A stretch of DNA of 64,000 nucleotides. Origin: Tausonia pullulans (Eukaryota > Basidiomycota > Tremellomycetes > Cystofilobasidiales > Mrakiaceae). The notes beneath the pieces were generated by a model, which worked only from the letters and a program-made list of their open reading frames with translations, made no database searches and had not been told where the DNA came from. Each line of letters starts with the position of its first letter. Within the stretch, counting starts at the first letter, position 1. Both the position numbers and the translations under genes were made by a program. Shown here one piece after another: positions 1 to 11,359 of the stretch. The stretch is from contig OX637626.1 in assembly GCA_951802195.1 (NCBI GenBank), forward strand, positions 682,001 to 746,000. The letters are read 5' to 3'.

Positions 1-804
1 GCACGCGTCGTCGCTCCGTTACCTCAGGCTGCTTCTGGCTCCGCCACCCAATCCTCCGCTAGTGCAATTCCTCTGCGGACCCTCCAGCAGACGACGGCCT
101 CCTCTACACCCGGAACGTCCGCGAGTCCCTCGCCCGTCCCGCTCGCGGGCAAACTGGCGCGCCCCAAAATCAAACCTCGGATGAGCGCCGCGACAATCGC
201 CAACCTTCCTGGTGGTCTCGCAGGCCAACCGGGGGCCAGCGGCGGCGCGCAGCTCCCTCTTGCAGGCCTTGGAATTGGCCTCCAGGTGGGTGCTGGCGGG
301 CAGCAGCCTGGTGCGAATAACAACTATCGCGGCCAACAACAGCAGCAGCAGCAGCAACAGCGTCCAATGGCTGCCCCTGTCTCTGCTCCTCAGCCGGCGC
401 CTCCGCCCCCTTCATCTCTCGTACCAGGCCCAGCACCAGCACCAACAGCGGCTCCAACAATGGACCTGGATCCTTCCTTTCTCGCCTCGCTCGGTATTGT
501 CCTTCCACCCGCCGAGCCGGTTCCCGCTCCTCCGCCCCCTTCTCAGCCGACGGCGCACCAGCTCCTTCAGGCCTTCCGTGGCCCGCGGCTTACGGACGCC
601 CAGATCGACAAGATGACACCGGACCAGGCGCAGACCATGATCAATCGAATCATGGCGCTCAAGGCTCAGCAGCAGGCTCAGCGGAGTGGCCAGCAGCAGG
701 GGCCACAGGGTGGGAGTGGGTTGACGCCTCAGCAGCAGCAGCAGAGGGCGTGGGCTCTGCAGCAGCAGCAACAACAGCAGAGGCAGGGTGGGGGGTACCA
801 GTAG
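1..804 (+). CDS. C-terminal part of a Gln/Pro/Ala-rich protein (5' end outside window)
   Basis: One reading frame is open from the first base to a TAG at 802-804, giving the last 267 residues of a longer protein. It is dominated by Ala, Pro, Ser and Gly with several Gln runs near 340-360, 670-760 and 760-785. The only stretch that looks folded is at about 570-660, where the reading LTDAQIDKMTPDQAQTM suggests a short helical segment. Low-complexity Gln-rich tails of this kind are common in fungal transcription and chromatin proteins, but no family can be named from this piece. The N-terminal exons lie left of the window. Confidence 0.6.
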   Translation, partial: ARVVAPLPQAASGSATQSSASAIPLRTLQQTTASSTPGTSASPSPVPLAGKLARPKIKPRMSAATIANLPGGLAGQPGASGGAQLPLAGLGIGLQVGAGGQQPGANNNYRGQQQQQQQQQRPMAAPVSAPQPAPPPPSSLVPGPAPAPTAAPTMDLDPSFLASLGIVLPPAEPVPAPPPPSQPTAHQLLQAFRGPRLTDAQIDKMTPDQAQTMINRIMALKAQQQAQRSGQQQGPQGGSGLTPQQQQQRAWALQQQQQQQRQGGGYQ

Positions 805-2546
805 CAGTGTAGAGGTGGTGTGGCGGGTCCGTAGCGTTGTCTCTGTCATGGGCCGCTGATCTTCATGACGCTCAAGCGAAGCAAAACTCCGACGTGGATG
901 ATTTTTCCTCTCGTTTCTGCTGTAGGCCCAAATCGAATCCAACATTCGAGATGAAGGGCGCGCTTGCCAGAAGCCTGGACGTTCCCTCGTGTAACATGTG
1001 GTGGCAGAATTGCAAAGCAGAACAGACTGTCCATGTGCTTCCCTTCTCCTTGGCTTGATCCTCGCCAAGGAAGTGGTCGGGAGAAGCGACAAACGGGGTG
1101 TTTTGAACGACGTCGGCCATACGAGAGCAGGCATGACCAGCGGACCTGCGCGAGGGAGAGAAGGGTGAGAGACTTGCGTGTGTCGCAGTGTTCGGCCCAG
1201 TCGCCACGCGCGCGAAATGATGATGTAGCCCCGCCCGAAGCGAAGTGGGAGAGAGGCGAATACGCGGGGGTCCTTCCTTCATCTCAGCCGAGGATTTGCT
1301 TTCGTTTCAGGACTTAGAAACTGACCAGGGTCAGGCGGAGAGAGAGGGTGCCCCAGAGGGGGGTGAGAGCTAAGAAGAGGGGGAAGAAGGAAGGGAAGGG
1401 GTAAAAAGGAGAAACGGCACTGGATAGAGAGAACGCGAGAAGGCAGATGATGTGATCTCGTAGTCCCCAGATTCAAATAAAGAGGCGTTTCGAACGTTTT
1501 GCCTCGGCGTAGCGAGACAGGCGTCCACGGCAACGGCGGCGGCGTCGTGCGAGCCCGCGCGAAATGTCGCCGATGTGAGGCGACCTGGGGGCCGAGGTAG
1601 AGGCAAAAGTGAGAGCAAGGACCAAGTTCAGTGATGGCGCCTCCTCCCCATCGGCTTTTATTACAGGCCTCCATTCACTGAACCAGAGAACATCGATGAC
1701 AAAGCCCAGCAATTAAAAGCGGGCCGCGAAAATACGTCTTCGCTTTGGAAGAAGGGGAAGGGAAGGCCGGAAAGGACGGCGACCTCTACGTTCTAACTCT
1801 CCTTGATTGATGAAGGAACACGCGTGCGTCAGGGCCGCGGCAGCGGTGGGGGAAGGAAGCAACTACTCCCGTCTGCGCACAAGCGCGCGATGATGATGAT
1901 GGCGGCCTGCCCGAGACTTAACAGGTTCTCTTGCGTCTTTTCGTCGGCCTTCTGAAGATAAGAGGTCTCGGGTCCCGGGGGGGGGATAAGAGGAGGAGCA
2001 AGAAAAGCAGGGGAAGAAGCAATCGATGGTATCGATTCGCCACCACCGCCGTGCGTGGGTCTCTCCTTCCTTGGCTCTTGCGCACGCCGCAGTTGGCGCC
2101 ACAGGGCGGAAGTTTGTCGAGGGGTCTTTGTCTTGTCTTCCCTCACTGGCGTTACGCGCAAGGGTTGCCGACGTGCGGGGGACACATGGCCCATGGGGGG
2201 CGGCGAGGGCGAGGGAGCCCAAATTCAGGTGACTCTCGCCTCGCCCATTCCAAGCCTCTCGCCTCGTATCGCTTGCTTTGCCCAGCGACCACGACTCCCG
2301 TCACGACCTATCGCCCTCTCTTCTCCCTCCTCTGGCCCTCGCCGGCCGCAGCCTGGTTCTTCTGCCTGCCGACTGACAACGCCGCGAATGGGGAGCCGCT
2401 AGCTAGCTCGCCCGTCATCCCGCCATCCCGCCCTGTCGACGACGCCCGCACCCCCTTGCCGACTCTTGGGTTGTGCCCGGACGATCGTGACCCTCTCTGC
2501 CCTTTCATCCCTCCCCTTCCCCTCCCCCTCTCTCCCCCTGCACTCG
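805..2546. other. intergenic region, likely 3' flank of the Q-rich gene and promoter/5' UTR of the cyclin gene
   Basis: About 1.7 kb with no reading frame that resembles a conserved protein. The short frames here overlap one another on both strands and show no family motif. Pyrimidine-rich DNA increases from about 2300 to 2546, just before the cyclin start codon, as is usual for the leader of a fungal gene. A small spliced gene without known homologues cannot be excluded. Confidence 0.5.
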
Positions 2547-5500
2547 ATGCAGCCTCCGTTCTATCCGTCACCTCCTGAACATCAGCCGCTCGCCGCCTCG
2601 ACATCCCTCCATCACCGCCCAATCGCTGCCGGCCGAGCCGGCCCTCCTCGTTCGCACCCCGCCTCTGCTGCTGCCTCGCGGATGCCGCCGTCGCCTCTCG
2701 AGTCGGTCCCTCCGTCGCGGGCGGCAGGAGGCTCGTCATCGACCGGCGCCCCTCCTCCCAACAAGGCCAGCTCGACGCCGGCCCTTCTCGCTCAGCACAC
2801 TGGTGCGTACTGTCTGCTGTCTCTCAGGCTCTCGCTCGATGTCTCTTGAGTCTCCAAAGGAGGCCGGCGCATATGCGCGTGCGGGGTGGCGGGGGGGAGG
2901 GGGGGCGGCCGGCAGAGATCCCGAGGGAGGAATCAACGTCGACTACGACCAACCTCCCGGCCGGCCGGCCGCCCGACCAACCGCGCACACGCACATACAC
3001 GCACACAAGTGGGGAAGGAGGTGGAAGGGGGGGCCCACGAGGATGGACTAGCATAGCGAGAGCTGAGGAAGAGACGTTCGTGCGCACGCACATCTCGTGT
3101 TGCCCGCCCCATTGATCGTTCGCTGCCCGTGAACCCGCTCGGCGGGTTCGTCCGTTCATTTGAGCTATTGCATGCCATGGCTGGCAATGAATTTGCTGCT
3201 GGCCGTTTGGCCCCGCCCCAGAATCCTTTCCCGTGGCCGTCTCACGTTTTCCTTCTCCCTCGGGTGCCCTCGCTTGCGGCTGGGAAGCTGACGACGTGGG
3301 TTGTTTCGCTGGATCACTTTCACGCGCGCGTCGTCCCCTTTCTTTCGCAGCGGAGATGATCTGCTACCTCTGGTTCTCGCCCTCGCTCTCGCTCTCCTCT
3401 CACTCCCTCCGGTCGACACCATCCTCGCCGCTGCTGCACTCGCACACCCGGATCGGTCTTACCCCGGTGGTGCCTTTGCCTGGAGGAGGGCTTGGAGCCT
3501 CGTCGTCTGCTGCCCACTCGCCACCCCTGGCGCAGGCGCCACCGTCGACTACCACTGCCCATCTCCCGCTCCACCTCGCTCCGTCGCCGCGTTTCACAAA
3601 ATTTGTCAGGGCGACGCTCCAGATGACGGCCGTCGCTCCACACGTCGTCCTGCTCGGCCTCCTCCTCCTCGATCGGTATCGCGCAAGCACACGCGAGCCG
3701 AGCCCGGCGGCGGGCTCCGAGTACCGACTTTTCGTCACTTCCCTTCTCATTGCCAACAAGGTCCGTCTGTGCTTGCTTGCTATGGGCCCATCGCACATGT
3801 CCCTCCCCATCCGCCTCTCAGGGTTTTTCGCTTGTCGGCTTAGCCCAGGTGCTCATCCCCGCGGGCCGCGTGCCTAGCGGTGTTTTGGCGTTTGACGTCG
3901 GAGGAGGCCCCGCCGGCGTCTTCGGCCCTCGCTCCTTTTGTCAAGAAACGCGAGGCTGACGAAGTTCTCGCCTTCTTTCGGTCCTCTCGCCCCCTCCAGG
4001 TCCTCGATGACAACTCATATACGAATCGGACGTGGGCCTCGGTGACAAAGATGGACCTGCTCGAGCTCAACTCGATGGAGAGTAAGTTCGCCGCCAGCCG
4101 CCGCCACCACCGGCCGTTTCACCCCGGCCAGGATGGTCCCGTGTTATTATTGCTGTGGGGAGCTGATGGCATCATCACCTCTTCACTTCCCTCCTTTGAC
4201 CAGATCAATTCCTCTCCGGCATCGCCTTCGATCTCTGGACCTCGAGCGAGGAGTGCGTCTGAATTTCTTTTCTTGCCACACCTGCGCGCTGCGCTCTTCT
4301 CCTCGGCGGTGCTGATCCTCGGCCCCCCATCCTCGCTTCGCCATATCCAGGTTCTGCACTTGGCTCACTCGCCTCTCTGGCCTTTACCAAGCCCGCAAGG
4401 ATGCTGCTGCCAACTACATCGGCGGCCCTCTTCCGACGCCGACATCCTGCGCCTCTTTCGGATCGGGCGCCTTGTCCCCCTTGACCACCGCCGCCTCGAG
4501 ATCCTTCCCGCTGACCCTTCCTCAGTCGGCACCGTCGATGTTTCAGCCTCCAGAGTCGGCCCAGGTTCGTTGGGACCAGCCCTACCCCATCATGGGCCAG
4601 CCCTACGGACAGTCGGCATCGCAGCCAATGTGCAACACCTTTCCCGGCTCGTCCTACATTTCCCCTCGCCGGACGCAGCAACCCTCCTTCTTTTCCATGG
4701 CCGGCGCCTCTCATCTCCCGCCTCAGCCCCTACCTCAGCTCGTCCAGCAGCAGGTTCAGCAGCAGCTTGAGACCGCCCTTCTCCCGACCCCGCCGGACCT
4801 CATCAACACCTTCACGGACCTTGCGTCGAGGCGCCGTGGCTCGTTCCCCACCGCGGACTCCGGCGGCCCAGTTGGGGGGATGCCCACCCCGACAACGTTC
4901 GGCGCGCCTTCGACGTCGACGGCGAGCAGAAAGCGCGCCGCGGCCGAGGCCTTCTTCTCTCCCGCGGGATCCGGCTCTGTCAACGGGCAACCAGTCGGCC
5001 AGCAGCAGCAGCAACAGCGCTCCAACTCTTCACCCGTCGCCCCCCCGGCGAAGCGTGCCGCTCGCATCTCGTGCTCCTCATATGCCGGGGCCGCCGTCGC
5101 CGCTGCCACCTGTGCATCGTTTGCGGGTGGCCGGCTCCCGCAAGAACAGGTCCCATCGACATCGACGGCATTCAGCGTCCAGCCGATGCCGCTCAAACTC
5201 CAGATCCCGGCTCAGCCGCCCCTCGACATGTGTCCTCCTCGGATGACAACCCCGTCGACTAGAGTTTCTCCTCAGACAGCCTTCCTCGGCACCGGAGTCC
5301 GTGGCCATGGACACGGCCCCAGGGACGCTTGGGAGTCAATGCGTCCGATACCGGGCATCCTTGCTGCGCCCTATCTCGGCCATCTCAGCCAGGACTGTTC
5401 CGATGGCAGCGCTCCCCCTCAGGTGCGTCGGTCTTTCCCCATTTCTTGCTTCACGGCCTTGTTTTGACTCTCCTACTTCTGCTCTCCGCTTCAGCTCTTC

Positions 5501-5908
5501 GTCTACAACGTCGTGCCCTCGCCTGCTGGCTCCCCGGCCTTCGCGCCGACATCGTCGTACTCAAAGGTGCAAATCCGGCCGTACGTCCCGCCGGCGTACC
5601 CGCCCACAACCTTCACCTTCCCCTACCCAATTTCGACAGCCGCTGGCAATGGAAACGGCAGCTCAACTTCGCGGGCGCCATCTGAACTTGCTTGGCCGGT
5701 CGTCAACGGTCACCAGCTCCAGCAGCAATGGCAGCCGCAGCAGCCGCAGGCACAGCCCCGGCCCCAGCCGATCACTTTCAGGCCGTCTTCGTCCGGTGCT
5801 CCCTTCGCCGGCGCCATAACTAGCTCGACAGTCCCGGAGGATGAGAGCCGACTCTCCTCCATCGAGCGCTGGCGTCGCAAGGTAGCAGCTGGCCTTCCGG
5901 AGGCTTGA
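2547..5908 (+). CDS. PHO85-type (PCL/PHO80 family) cyclin
   Basis: Exons 2547-2802, 3351-3760, 4000-4081, 4204-4252, 4351-5422 and 5495-5908 join to 760 residues. The cyclin fold runs from about residue 86 (EMICYLWFSP) through FVRATLQM and the helix LLLLDRYRAS (170-195), GSEYRLFVTSLLIANK (207-222), DDNSYTNRTWASV (224-236), ELNSMENQFLSGIAFDLW and SEEFCTWL (to about 275). This is the order known for cyclins that activate the Pho85 kinase in phosphate, cell-cycle and glycogen control. The linker between EMICYLWF and FVRATL is about 75 residues, longer than usual. The rest, about 480 residues, is Ser/Pro/Gln-rich and probably disordered. The first intron is 548 bases, long for this genome. The start at 2547 is the ATG just after a pyrimidine-rich leader; an in-frame ATG lies upstream at 2466. 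Confidence 0.85.
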
Positions 5909-6334
5909 GCATCCTCGTCTTACATCGTGTCTCCTTTCTCCTTGTCCCTCTCCTTGCACGCTCTGTTCCTTCGACTCACCTCTGCATAGCCATTTCCGGC
6001 GTGTCTCGAAGCTTATATTATTTCCCTCCACCTCGAGACGCCCGATTCCTCTCGCATTCCCAACAGCTCCACCTACGTACATACGCCTTTGATCTCTTCT
6101 CCTGTCTCCACTCCCTACACACTACATTTCATCTCCCCCCCCCCCCCATCAGCATTCATTCCTGTAGATTACTCATGGCATATTCACGATTTTGGACTTC
6201 ACGTAGGGCAAAGAAGGGCGCTGCGCTGTCGCCTGGCAACTCATTCCATCGATCGGACCTGGCCGTGTGCATGCAACGCGTCGCGACTTCAGTGCCCCTC
6301 AACGACCACCACTCTTTCTCTCTCAGTACACACT
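5909..6334. promoter_or_regulatory. intergenic: cyclin 3' flank and FIG4 promoter/5' leader
   Basis: About 425 bases between two genes on the same strand. It is strongly C/T-rich and contains a run of 13 C at 6135-6147. No further gene is seen. The pyrimidine tract and distance fit a promoter and leader for the downstream gene; no specific factor site is claimed. Confidence 0.45.
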
Positions 6335-9300
6335 ATGCCGGAGACGTCCATGTTCTCTCCAGAGCCCCCTCCGCTGGCTCCCCTCCCGCCTGTCCTGATC
6401 ACTACCCCGAGTAACGACGACAGTCCCATGAACGATGCGCCGACGGCGAACATGCCTGCCACTCCCTTGGACCCTTCTCCGACCTCAACTACCGGTCGCC
6501 CCTCGTCTGCGACTCCTTCCGCGAGAGCTGGCTCTCTAGTTCCTGTTGGCGGAGGATCTTCTCCGACTCTCTCGCATGCCCCGGTCCTTACTCGTCAGCA
6601 GCGAAAAACCAATCGCCCGGGAAGCAGTACAAGCCTTGCAACGACGACCTCATGCTCTTCGACCGCTGGTTCTGCTTCTGCTGCTCCCGCGATTACCGCT
6701 GCATCTTCGGCTGGTATGCCGAGCGGCTTCAGCGGCTTCTCTCATCCTCCACACAGAGGGCGATCGACGTTTCTTGAGACGGGCTATCAGCCTCACCACA
6801 ACGACGGCGAGCACGCCGCGCCTCTCAATGTCTATACGCTGTACGAGACGCGCACGTAAGGCTTCCTTTTCCATCGCATGAGACGTGATAGCTCTGACTC
6901 AGCCGCTCTAGTCGGTACTACATTCTCGCAACAAACTCGTCCCTCCCGAACCGAACGCGCGTCCTTAAAATCGATCGGACATCAGCTGAGGATCTCAACG
7001 TCGTTGAGGACACGGCGGTGTACGACGCCCAGCAGATTCAGGAGCTTCTCCGGATGATTGAGGAAGGCAACAAGGGTATTGGCGGGCTCGTGAAGGTCAC
7101 TAATTTCTTGTGCGTAGCGTGCGCCACATCGATGTCGAGCTCCACGAGGCAAGATACGCCTGCTGACGCCTACAGTGACACCGCAGCGGGATTGTTGGTT
7201 TCATCAAATTTACTCAGGGCTGGTACATGGTGAGATCAAGGCTCCAAAACATGGCCTGCAGCTGGTGCATTGCGCTGAAGATTCGCAATCCTAGATCCTT
7301 ATCATGAAACGCTCGGCTGTCGGACTCGTGGGCGGTCACTACATCTACCACGTCGACAAGACGCACATGCAGGCCATTGGAAAAGGGCCCTATGAAAGGA
7401 GCTCGGAAGAGACAAAGTGGGACTGACTTCAATCGTCTATGTTGAGGTCAACTTGACTGACCCCACCTCCATCATCCAGGCTCGTCAGCCTGTTCCAGAA
7501 GGTCGATCTATCCAAAAACTTCTACTTCTCGTGAGCTCTGTAGTCATCCGTGATCCGCGAGCCACTCATCACCTGGATCTCCTGCTCCAGCTACACCTAC
7601 GATCTCACGAGCACGCTTCAAGCTAATCTCGTCGGCATCCGCCAAGACCGAACGAATGACGAAGGCATTAGTTCGACGGACCCCAACGATTTTCACAAGG
7701 TCGAGGATCGTTACATGTGGAACTACCATCTTCTGCGAGAGGCCTTCCATCTGGACGAGCAGCGCGGCAAGAGCTGGAAGGGTTCGCTTGGGGGTTCAGG
7801 AGACAGCGGCAAGGGAGGCTGGATTCTGCCTTTAATATTTGGGTGCGTGACTTCCTCCCTTTTGCTTCTCGGGAGTTTGCGCTGAGCGAGGGATCTTTCT
7901 TCAGCTTCGTTGATCAGATTAGTGAGCGCTGTCGATCTTCTTCTCCCCTTCGAAGACTGATCATTCGACACAGGGATCAACCTTCTCGGCCGGATCGTCT
8001 ACATCACCGTCATCGGTCGAAGATCTCGCTTCTTTGCTGGAGCTCGTTATCTCAAACGAGGATCAGACGCCATGGTGCGTGTCTTGTTCGGACGGCTCCT
8101 GTTAATGTGGCTGACACTCCGCCCACATCAGGGCCACGTCGCGAACGAGGTTGAGACAGAACAGTGAGTTCACCGTCATCTCGTTTACTGATGCAAAAGC
8201 TGACCCGCTTGGCTTTACAGGATCGTTGTGGAGCCCCTCACGACGCCGTTCCACAGTCCAGCCCCACGGTTCGCTTCATACGACGACCCGACGCCGGACC
8301 TCAAGTACCCAAATCCCAACTTTACATCCTATGTACAGTATCGCGTGAGTTTGGCCCCTGGTCGTGCAGACATGGATCCATTCACTGAGGGTGCCCGAAT
8401 GCTTTTTTAGGGGTCCATCCCGCTCTTCTGGACGAACGATGTCACAGTTTCGGGCTACAAGCCGCCCATTGAGAGTACGCACCAATCCACCTTCTCTTTG
8501 ATTTTTTGCTCTGCTTGACATGATTCTTGCTTCTTTTCCTAGTCACCAACATCGACCCATACTTTGCGGCCGCCGCTCGGCATTTCGATGAGCTCTTGGA
8601 GAAGTATGGCGCGCCACTCATCGTGCTCAACCTCATCAAGGTCCGTCTGGCTCCCTTCGCCCTCATGATCCGCTGCGCTTTGACTCATTAAGTACTCTTG
8701 TAGGCCAAGGAGAACACTCCACGAGAGTCAAAATTACTGGGCGAGTTCACAGAGTGTATCGACTATCTGAACCAATTTCTGCCGGAGGAGAAAAAGATGA
8801 TATATCTCCCGTCAGTCCTTTCCTTTCTCTTGCGCCACTCTCTTGTCACGCTGACATATCGCTCGGTTGACTCAGGTTCGACATGTCTGGCTCCAAGCGG
8901 TCAGCCTCTCTCTCCTTCGAAGGGAACTCTCACGCGTGTGCTGAGGCGTAGAACTCGATCGACAGAAATGGCAAAGACGTTATCGGCATCCTCGAGGACA
9001 TTGCTAGCGAAGCGACGTTGCGGACAGGCTTTTTCCACAGTGGTCGCGTGCAGCGGGAGTCGGAGTGAGTGTTGGGTGGCTATCAAGCACTCCACCAAGC
9101 TAGCATCTCAATCCTTTGCCCCTTGGATCAGCGGCGAGGTCTACAGACAGAGTCTCAGGCTCCAGGAAGGTGTCATTCGAACGAATTGTGTGAGCCTCAG
9201 CGCACGCGATCTGCTTTTGAAATCAAGTCCATGTGATCATTGACCCACTTCACTCGCTTACTAGGTCGACTGCTTGGACCGAACAAGTGAACCCAGCTCC

Positions 9301-10185
9301 AATCTTTGCCGGTTGCATAGGTTCAATGACGCTGAACCTATTCTGCAACTTCCGACTAGACGCTGCCCAGTTTGCCATTGCCAAGGCCGTTCTAGGCCAT
9401 CAGCTGCATGCCCTCGGGATCCTAGCGACACCTGAGATCGAGTACGAGTGCGACGCGGTCAATCTCCTGACAGAGGTCAGTTAATTTCTCTTGCTTCTTT
9501 GGTTGCTCGATTGTCATTTTTCATCTGGATCTGCCCGTAGATCTATCACGACCACGGCGACACCATCGCGCTCCAGTACAGTGGTGGCGCCCTCGTTAAT
9601 CGAATCGACACGTATCAACGGACGGCGCAGTGGAACAGTCACTCGCGAGACATGATCGAGAACTTCAAACGCTATTACGCCAACAACCTGCTTGGTTCAT
9701 CCTTCTTTCGCAAACTGCGCTGCTCTAATGTCTGATCCTTCTTCGTCTGCATCTTCCAGACTTTGACAAGCAGCTTGCGATCAACCTCTTCCTCGGGATC
9801 GACAAGGAGCTCAAGGCCTCGGCCAAATGCCTCGTCAAGAGGAGCTACCAGGATTGGTTCGATCCGCGGCATCTTGAGCCCGTTATGGACCTCGAGGAAG
9901 CGGAACGCCGACTGCGGTTGACTATCTCGCAGGCGGCCGACTATGTGACGGAGTACTATCGGCCCAGACTGTACACGACCCTCGATCGGCACTTTGCATT
10001 CAAAATCAACAGCACATCTAAATATCTCGCGTTAGTCTGAAAAAGCGCTTGTCTGATTAAGCTATTCCTCCGTCCTGACGTCTCTCCTTCAACCTGACTT
10101 CAGTCGCTTTCACGCCTCAGCCGACCCGTCTCCCTTCGTGCCTCGAAGGCCTCGACCAGGGGCCGTTTCGTGGGTTGTTGCTTAG
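6335..10185 (+). CDS. FIG4: FIG4-type phosphoinositide 5-phosphatase (SAC domain)
   Basis: About 856 residues in 21 exons: 6335-6855, 6912-7109, 7187-7229, 7295-7416, 7480-7530, 7591-7842, 7905-7921, 7974-8074, 8132-8163, 8221-8344, 8411-8474, 8543-8640, 8704-8810, 8876-8899, 8952-9064, 9132-9189, 9265-9286, 9360-9475, 9541-9694, 9760-10030 and 10104-10185. FIG4 hydrolyses PtdIns(3,5)P2 on vacuole/endosome membranes in complex with Vac14 and Fab1. The SAC domain follows a roughly 170-residue Ser/Thr-rich N-terminal extension. Conserved blocks are [51 protein letters not shown] and the catalytic RTNCVDCLDRTN (CX5R), then [18 protein letters not shown]. The end, [10 protein letters not shown], matches the usual FIG4 tail. 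Exon 7905-7921 is only 17 bases. The junction 8899/8952 does not keep frame with GT-AG sites by one base (see findings); all others do. Confidence 0.9.
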
Positions 10186-10347
10186 ATCCGCCTTCAGCTG
10201 CTTCTCATCCTTGACTCCTTGTTCCTCTCACGCAGCCACGACGCCTCGCCCGCCCCAAGATGGCCCCGGTCCGACTCGCCGACTCTCTCGCAGTCATCCA
10301 CCCGATCCATTCGCTCTTCGCCCCCTTCCTCCCCTCGCATCCAACCG

Positions 10348-11078
10348 ATGCTGACCTCAGCTGCGACAGAGGAGGAACAGACCCTACCGACCAAGGCGCT
10401 CGACCCGAACTCGATCGAGTACAAGCTCCAGAAGTCGATGGCGCCCGAGGTGACGGATCAGGAGGTTGAGGAGTACATCCGATGGTCGGCCTCGCATGAG
10501 GTGAGGGTTCCTTTTTCGTGCGTGAGCCGCGCCTGGAACCCGCTCGTGCTGACATTCACCTCTCATCCACCAGGACGAGCTTTTCTCCTCGCATACGCTC
10601 GGCCAGGTCAATCAATTCTCCGCGTGCCTCTCATGTGTTTTTTTTTTGTCTTTAGCTGATTGGTCCCTGGTTCCCTACAGTCGGTCGACTATGAGCTTTA
10701 CCAGAACACGTCCGTTCCTCACTTGCTCCTGTTCAAGACCCTCCTTCCCTACTGACAACCTGCCCTCCCTTTAATAGCGTCATCTCCGACACGACTCTCG
10801 TCGATGCCCGGACGGAGGAGCTCGTTGACGAGAAGGCCTACGGGCACTACCTCTCATGGCACGACGCCGAGACGATGCTCAAAAACGCGACGACGATGCA
10901 GCGGCCTGCAGCCGGCGGCGCGACGGTGGCAGGAGCGGCGACCACGGGAGTGGGCGCCGCCGCTCAGGGAACAGGATCAGGCAGACCGTTCGGCGGCGAG
11001 GGAGGCTGGGTCTTTGGTGGCGGCGGCGGGGGTGACGGTCGAGAACAAAGGGCGTTCGCTGCCAAGGCGGGGGTTTGA
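10348..11078 (+). CDS. small protein of unknown function, Gly/Ala-rich tail
   Basis: Exons 10348-10500, 10574-10606, 10681-10709 and 10778-11078 join in one frame to 171 residues. The first half is acidic and looks folded (ALDPNSIEYKLQKSMAPEV, then DQEVEEYIRWSASHEDELFSS), followed by SDTTLVDARTEELVDEKAYG and HYLSWHDAETMLKNATTM, and a tail rich in Gly and Ala. Two internal exons are only 33 and 29 bases. No signal peptide or membrane segment is visible. I do not recognise a family. An earlier in-frame ATG at 10219 would add 43 residues. The gene ends 281 bases before the convergent 3' end of RPB1. Confidence 0.6.
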
Positions 11079-11359
11079 GGCGAAGTCCCGGCTTGCTCAC
11101 GATTGAAACGACTTGTGATGCTGTCGTCTCGACTTTTTCTGGGAAAGGCAGCGTGCGCAACAAGGAGGAGCAATGGGATAATTTGCTTCTAGACTACAGA
11201 GAGCTTGAAGGTTAGGGGATGAGGGTGGTTGGTTGGGGGGTGATGTGATGGAGAAGCTCGATACGAGCATGAAAGGAAAGAAGACAAAGGGGTGGAAGAG
11301 AAGAAGAAAACTTCCAAGAGGGTAAGAAAGCAAAAGCCAGCCCCGATCGAGTCCACTGT

